A DNA stretch of 64,000 nt from positions 224,265 to 288,264 of the forward strand of contig JAIXPX010000033.1 in the NCBI GenBank assembly GCA_027486035.1, given 5' to 3'. How positions within the stretch are numbered: the first letter of the stretch is position 1; every line of letters begins with the position of its first letter. The translations under genes and the position numbers were made by a program. The notes under the pieces were generated by a model, which searched no databases, was not told the origin of the DNA, and worked only from the letters and a program-made list of their open reading frames with translations. This document shows positions 60,880 to 64,000 of the stretch, piece by piece. Origin of the DNA: Erythrobacteraceae bacterium. Lineage in GTDB: Bacteria > Pseudomonadota > Alphaproteobacteria > Sphingomonadales > Sphingomonadaceae.

Positions 60880-63153
60880 ATGCGCAAATCGGTTCTCGCG
60901 GCAGCAACGGCCGTGCTGGTGATGGCCCCGGCCGCAACCCAGGCGAAGGCCAAGCCGACCTTCGATGCGACCATCACCCGCACCACCTACGGCATCCCGC
61001 ATATCGCGGCGAAGGACTGGCGCGGGGTGGGCTACGGGGTCGCCTATGCCTATGCCGAGGACAACCTGTGCCTGCTGGCCGAGGAATTCGTGACCGTGGC
61101 GGGCGAGCGTTCGCGTTTCTTTGGTCCCGAGGCCAAGGCGGTGCTTGGCTTCGAGGAGGTCGACAACCTCTCGTCCGACGTGTTCTTCCGGGCGGTGATC
61201 GACCTGCCGGCCCTGCGCGAAAGCGCCGGGGCCCTGACCCCGCGCGCGCAGCAGCTGATCGAGGGCTATGTCGCAGGCTACAACCGCTTCCTGAAGGATG
61301 CCGGAGCGCAGGGCATTCCCGCCGAATGTCGCGGCAAGGCCTGGGTGCGCCCGATCACGGCCGACGACATGCTGCGGATGAACGAGAAGCAGATGCTGCT
61401 CGCCAGCTCGCTCAACCTCGCGCCCGCCATCGCCAATGCCGCCCCACCGGGGAGCCCGGCACCCAAGGTCGCCATCACCATGCCCGATCCGAAGGAACTC
61501 GGCATGGGCAGCAACGGCTGGGCCTTCGGCAGCGAAGTGACCGCCGACGGGCGCGGGATGGTGATCGGCAACCCGCACTTCCCGTGGCAAGGCCCCAACC
61601 GCTTCTGGCAGATGCACATCAAGGGGCCCAAGGGCTACGAGGTGATGGGCGTGGGGCTCGCCGGCACGCCGATGGTCACACTCGGTTTCAACCGGGATGT
61701 CGCCTGGACCCACACTGTCACCGAGGCGCAGCACTTCACCCTGTACCAGCTCGCGCTCGATCCGGCCGACCCGACCCGCTATCTGGTCGACGGGAAGAGC
61801 GAGGCGATGACCGCGCAGACCGTCACCGTGCCGATGCCCGAGGGCAAGCCCGCCGTCACCCGCACGCTTTATTCGACCCGCTTCGGTCCGGTCTTCGTCG
61901 TGCCGACCCGCGGGGTCACCTGGAACGCCAAGACCGCCTTCACCCTGAAGGACGCCAACCGCGGCAACCAGCGCGGAATCGAGACCTGGCTGCGGATCGG
62001 CGAGGCGAAGAATATCGGCGATGTGCGCGCGGCGGTCAGCGAGACGCTCGGCATCCCCTGGGTCAACACCATTGCCGCCGACCGCCATGGCGACGCGCTC
62101 CACGCAGATGTCACCGCGGTGCCCAATGTCTCGGCGGAAAAGGCGAAGACCTGCGCCACGCCGATTGCGGGCCTGTTCGCCGAATTCGCGATCCTGCTCG
62201 ACGGCAGCAAGTCGTCCTGCGATTGGGATGCCGCGCCCGGCACGCCTGTTCCGGGCCTGATGCCCGCGAACGATCAGGCCGCCACGACCGTCAAGACCTG
62301 GCTCACCAATTCCAACGACAGCTACTGGATCAGCAACCCGGCGATGCCGCATCGCGAGCTCTCGCCGATCCTCGGCGAATACCGCACCGCGCGCTCGCTG
62401 CGCACCCGTTCGAACTTCATCGAAACCGGCACGGCGCTGGCCGCGGGCAAGCTCGATCACGCCCGCGCGAAGGCGCTCGCCTTCGGCAATGCGAGCCTTG
62501 CCGCCGATCTCATCCTTCCCGAGCTGCTGACGCTCTGCCCCACTGCCGAAGGTGCCGCCGCGCGGGGCTGCGCGGCGCTGGCGAAGTGGGACCGCCGCTT
62601 TGATGCCGACAGCCGCGGCGCACGGCTGTTCCGCGCCTTCTGGCAGGGGATCGGCTCGATCAAGGGCCTTTGGGCCGTGCCCTTCGACCCGGCCGATCCG
62701 GTCAACACCCCGCGCGATCTGGGAACCGAGGGAGAGAACGCCGCCAAGCTGCTAGCCGCACTCGCCTCGGTCGTCACGGCGATGGAGGAACAGGGCCTCG
62801 CGCTTGATTCGCGCTGGGGGGACGAACAACTGGTGATGGCTGGCAATGCCGCGATCCCGATCCACGGCGGGCCGGGCTGGCTCGGAATTCTCAACATGCA
62901 GGAATCCGAACGTGCCGCCAGCGGCAAGCTGATCCCCCGCCACGGCACCAGCTACATCCAGATCGTCGGCTTTGACGAGAAGGGCCCGGTCGCCGACGCG
63001 ATCCTCAGCTACTCGCAGTCGACCGACCCCGCCTCGCCCCACGCCTATGACCAGACCCGCGCCTATGCGCAGAAGCGCTGGCACCGCCTGCCCTTCAGCG
63101 CGAAGGACATCAAGGCCAAGGCCATCGGCAAGACCCGCAGGATCGCGGAGTGA
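60880..63153 (+). CDS. Penicillin-acylase-family Ntn hydrolase (acyl-homoserine-lactone acylase-like)
   Basis: 757 residues. Signal peptide about 1-22 (AATQAKA), alpha-chain to about residue 210, then the autoprocessing nucleophile S211 in GMGSNGWAFG and NPHFPW typical of AHL/aculeacin acylases. Further family blocks: TVTEAQHFTLYQLAL, NANDSYWISNP-like (TNSNDSYWISNPAMPH), RSNFIETG. Expected to be periplasmic, cleaving amide-linked acyl groups, including possibly quorum signals or lipopeptides; substrate unproven. Overlaps the HAD gene by four bases. Confidence 0.9.
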   Translation: MRKSVLAAATAVLVMAPAATQAKAKPTFDATITRTTYGIPHIAAKDWRGVGYGVAYAYAEDNLCLLAEEFVTVAGERSRFFGPEAKAVLGFEEVDNLSSDVFFRAVIDLPALRESAGALTPRAQQLIEGYVAGYNRFLKDAGAQGIPAECRGKAWVRPITADDMLRMNEKQMLLASSLNLAPAIANAAPPGSPAPKVAITMPDPKELGMGSNGWAFGSEVTADGRGMVIGNPHFPWQGPNRFWQMHIKGPKGYEVMGVGLAGTPMVTLGFNRDVAWTHTVTEAQHFTLYQLALDPADPTRYLVDGKSEAMTAQTVTVPMPEGKPAVTRTLYSTRFGPVFVVPTRGVTWNAKTAFTLKDANRGNQRGIETWLRIGEAKNIGDVRAAVSETLGIPWVNTIAADRHGDALHADVTAVPNVSAEKAKTCATPIAGLFAEFAILLDGSKSSCDWDAAPGTPVPGLMPANDQAATTVKTWLTNSNDSYWISNPAMPHRELSPILGEYRTARSLRTRSNFIETGTALAAGKLDHARAKALAFGNASLAADLILPELLTLCPTAEGAAARGCAALAKWDRRFDADSRGARLFRAFWQGIGSIKGLWAVPFDPADPVNTPRDLGTEGENAAKLLAALASVVTAMEEQGLALDSRWGDEQLVMAGNAAIPIHGGPGWLGILNMQESERAASGKLIPRHGTSYIQIVGFDEKGPVADAILSYSQSTDPASPHAYDQTRAYAQKRWHRLPFSAKDIKAKAIGKTRRIAE

Positions 63154-63866
63154 GGCGCCCGAAGGCGCTCGCCTTCGACGTCTTCGGCACGGTCGTCGAC
63201 TGGCGCACCAGCATCGCGCGCGAATCCGCCGGGTTCCTGGCCCGCGTCGGCCTCGGGGCGCATGACCCGGCGGCCTTCGCCGACGCATGGCGCGCGCAAT
63301 ACATCGCGGCGATGATCGGGATGCGCAAATCGGGCCGGGACTTCGTGCCGCTCGACGTGCTCCACCGCGAGATGCTCGAGCACACCTTGCGTGAGGCCGG
63401 GGCTGACCCGGCGGAGTGCGACGAGGCGCTGCTCGACGACTGGAACCGCGCCTGGCACCGGCTCGATCCCTGGCCCGACGCCGTGGCGGGCCTCACGCGG
63501 CTCAAGGCGCGCTTTCCCGTCGTCACGCTCTCCAACGGCAATATTGCCCTGCTGATGAACATGGCGCGGCGGGCCGGCCTGCCGTGGGACGCGATCCTCG
63601 GCGCTGAGGTCAGCGGGTTCTACAAGCCCGATGCCCGCGCCTATCTGCGCACCGCCGATCTCCTGCAGATTGCGCCTGATGAACTGTGCATCGTCGCGGC
63701 CCACCACGGCGACCTTGCCGCCGCGCGCAAAGCGGGGCTGATGACCGCCTATGTCAACCGCCCCGACGAATATGGCGGCGCCCCCGCCCCCGACGCGCAC
63801 CACGAACAGACGTGGGAATGGTCGGCAACGAGCTTCATCGACCTCGCCGATCGGTTGGGGTGCTGA
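63150..63866 (+). CDS. HAD-family hydrolase (haloacid dehalogenase type II)
   Basis: 238 residues, GTG start at 63150 (GTGA overlap with the acylase). Nucleophile D10 in LAFDVFGTVVDWR, the serine of VVTLSNGNIALL near 124, lysine in GFYKPDARAYLR, and the DELCIVAAHHGDLAAARKAGLMTAYVNRP region. This wording is typical of L-2-haloacid dehalogenases, which act on 2-haloacids by the D10 nucleophile; many such genes are general phosphatases. Its coupling to the acylase suggests co-regulation only. Confidence 0.92.
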   Translation: MRRPKALAFDVFGTVVDWRTSIARESAGFLARVGLGAHDPAAFADAWRAQYIAAMIGMRKSGRDFVPLDVLHREMLEHTLREAGADPAECDEALLDDWNRAWHRLDPWPDAVAGLTRLKARFPVVTLSNGNIALLMNMARRAGLPWDAILGAEVSGFYKPDARAYLRTADLLQIAPDELCIVAAHHGDLAAARKAGLMTAYVNRPDEYGGAPAPDAHHEQTWEWSATSFIDLADRLGC

Positions 63867-64000
63867 GGAGAGCGTGGAGGTGAAGGGAACCACAAAAGTT
63901 AACCAAGGTTCTGACATAACGACATTATTATAAATTCTCTCGGAAAGTGGCCCCCGATATGGCCCCCTAACGGCGCGGTTGCATACGAACGAGGGCGAAC

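Noticed and set aside
60667..62460. A 597-codon open frame opposite the acylase gene
   Set aside because: Antisense shadow of a gene with clear Ntn-hydrolase motifs; Arg/Gly/His-rich with no family pattern. The same applies to long frames opposite 8719-10962 and 11118-12623.
63867..64000. CtrA box or replication origin in the AT-rich end of the window
   Set aside because: A single GTTAACC half-site and an AT-rich tract only; no second half-site at the required spacing, and no DnaA-box cluster.

Overview
The window is a GC-rich (about two-thirds G+C by eye), gene-dense chromosomal stretch of an alphaproteobacterium. A crtY-crtI-crtB carotenoid operon, TorF- and MipA-type outer-membrane proteins, several acyl-CoA dehydrogenases, a Tol-Pal cluster and sphingomonad-style intergenic palindromes point to Sphingomonadales, most likely Erythrobacteraceae. 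This assignment is inferred from gene content only. No rRNA, tRNA, CRISPR array, prophage or insertion-sequence transposase was recognised.

Layout. 1-2767 (minus): ybgC-tolQ-tolR-tolA-tolB, with tolB cut by the window edge. 2959-6863 (minus): histidine operon hisB-yciI-hisH-hisA-hisF-hisE-hinT, closed by an intrinsic terminator. 6992-12623 (plus): sspB, a small unknown gene, gmk, an M3 peptidase and an OprO/P-type porin. 12826-21585: a lipid-catabolism region with an SDR, three acyl-CoA dehydrogenases, a GPH-type transporter, a zinc alcohol dehydrogenase and an APH-fold kinase. The third dehydrogenase and the kinase look like split versions of the two domains of ACAD10/11. 21826-31403: dapD, stress and housekeeping singletons, a rearranged photolyase-like protein, a ribosome-associated factor and a cold-shock protein. 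31967-33883: a DUF188 gene, a low-GC DUF2971 gene that looks acquired, and a tiny basic protein. 33996-36000 (minus): thiC behind a TPP riboswitch. 36086-38635: a BigR-type sulfide/persulfide locus with a divergent operator. 41084-50345 (plus): crtY-crtI-[repeat-DUF559-repeat]-LOG-crtB, then a SnoaL-like protein, a DUF3088 protein and an acyl-CoA carboxylase pair. 50342-58273: MFS exporter, dinB, Nudix hydrolase, pgl, PhoX-like protein, SDR, an unknown gene and an alcohol dehydrogenase. 58488-63866: two outer-membrane proteins with matching leader hairpins, an Ntn-hydrolase acylase and a HAD hydrolase.

The most unusual feature is a family of paired inverted repeat arms, each about 50-60 bp and made of two small hairpins, lying between stop and start codons inside operons. 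One pair (43884-44356) encloses a DUF559 endonuclease-like gene. Another (5199-5345) has the same ends with no gene inside and sits between hisH and hisA. A third, degenerate pair lies after thiC. At two sites the arm's outer end (GGGGAGGAT) forms the Shine-Dalgarno sequence of the next gene. This resembles an autonomous/non-autonomous mobile pair in the manner of RAYT/REPIN, with a nuclease in place of the transposase. The mobility role is inference.

A second palindromic family (13659, 14918, 45906) also occupies operon junctions. Other regulatory features are a TPP riboswitch, a BigR-like operator, paired outer-membrane-protein leader hairpins that include the ribosome binding site, and several clear intrinsic terminators.
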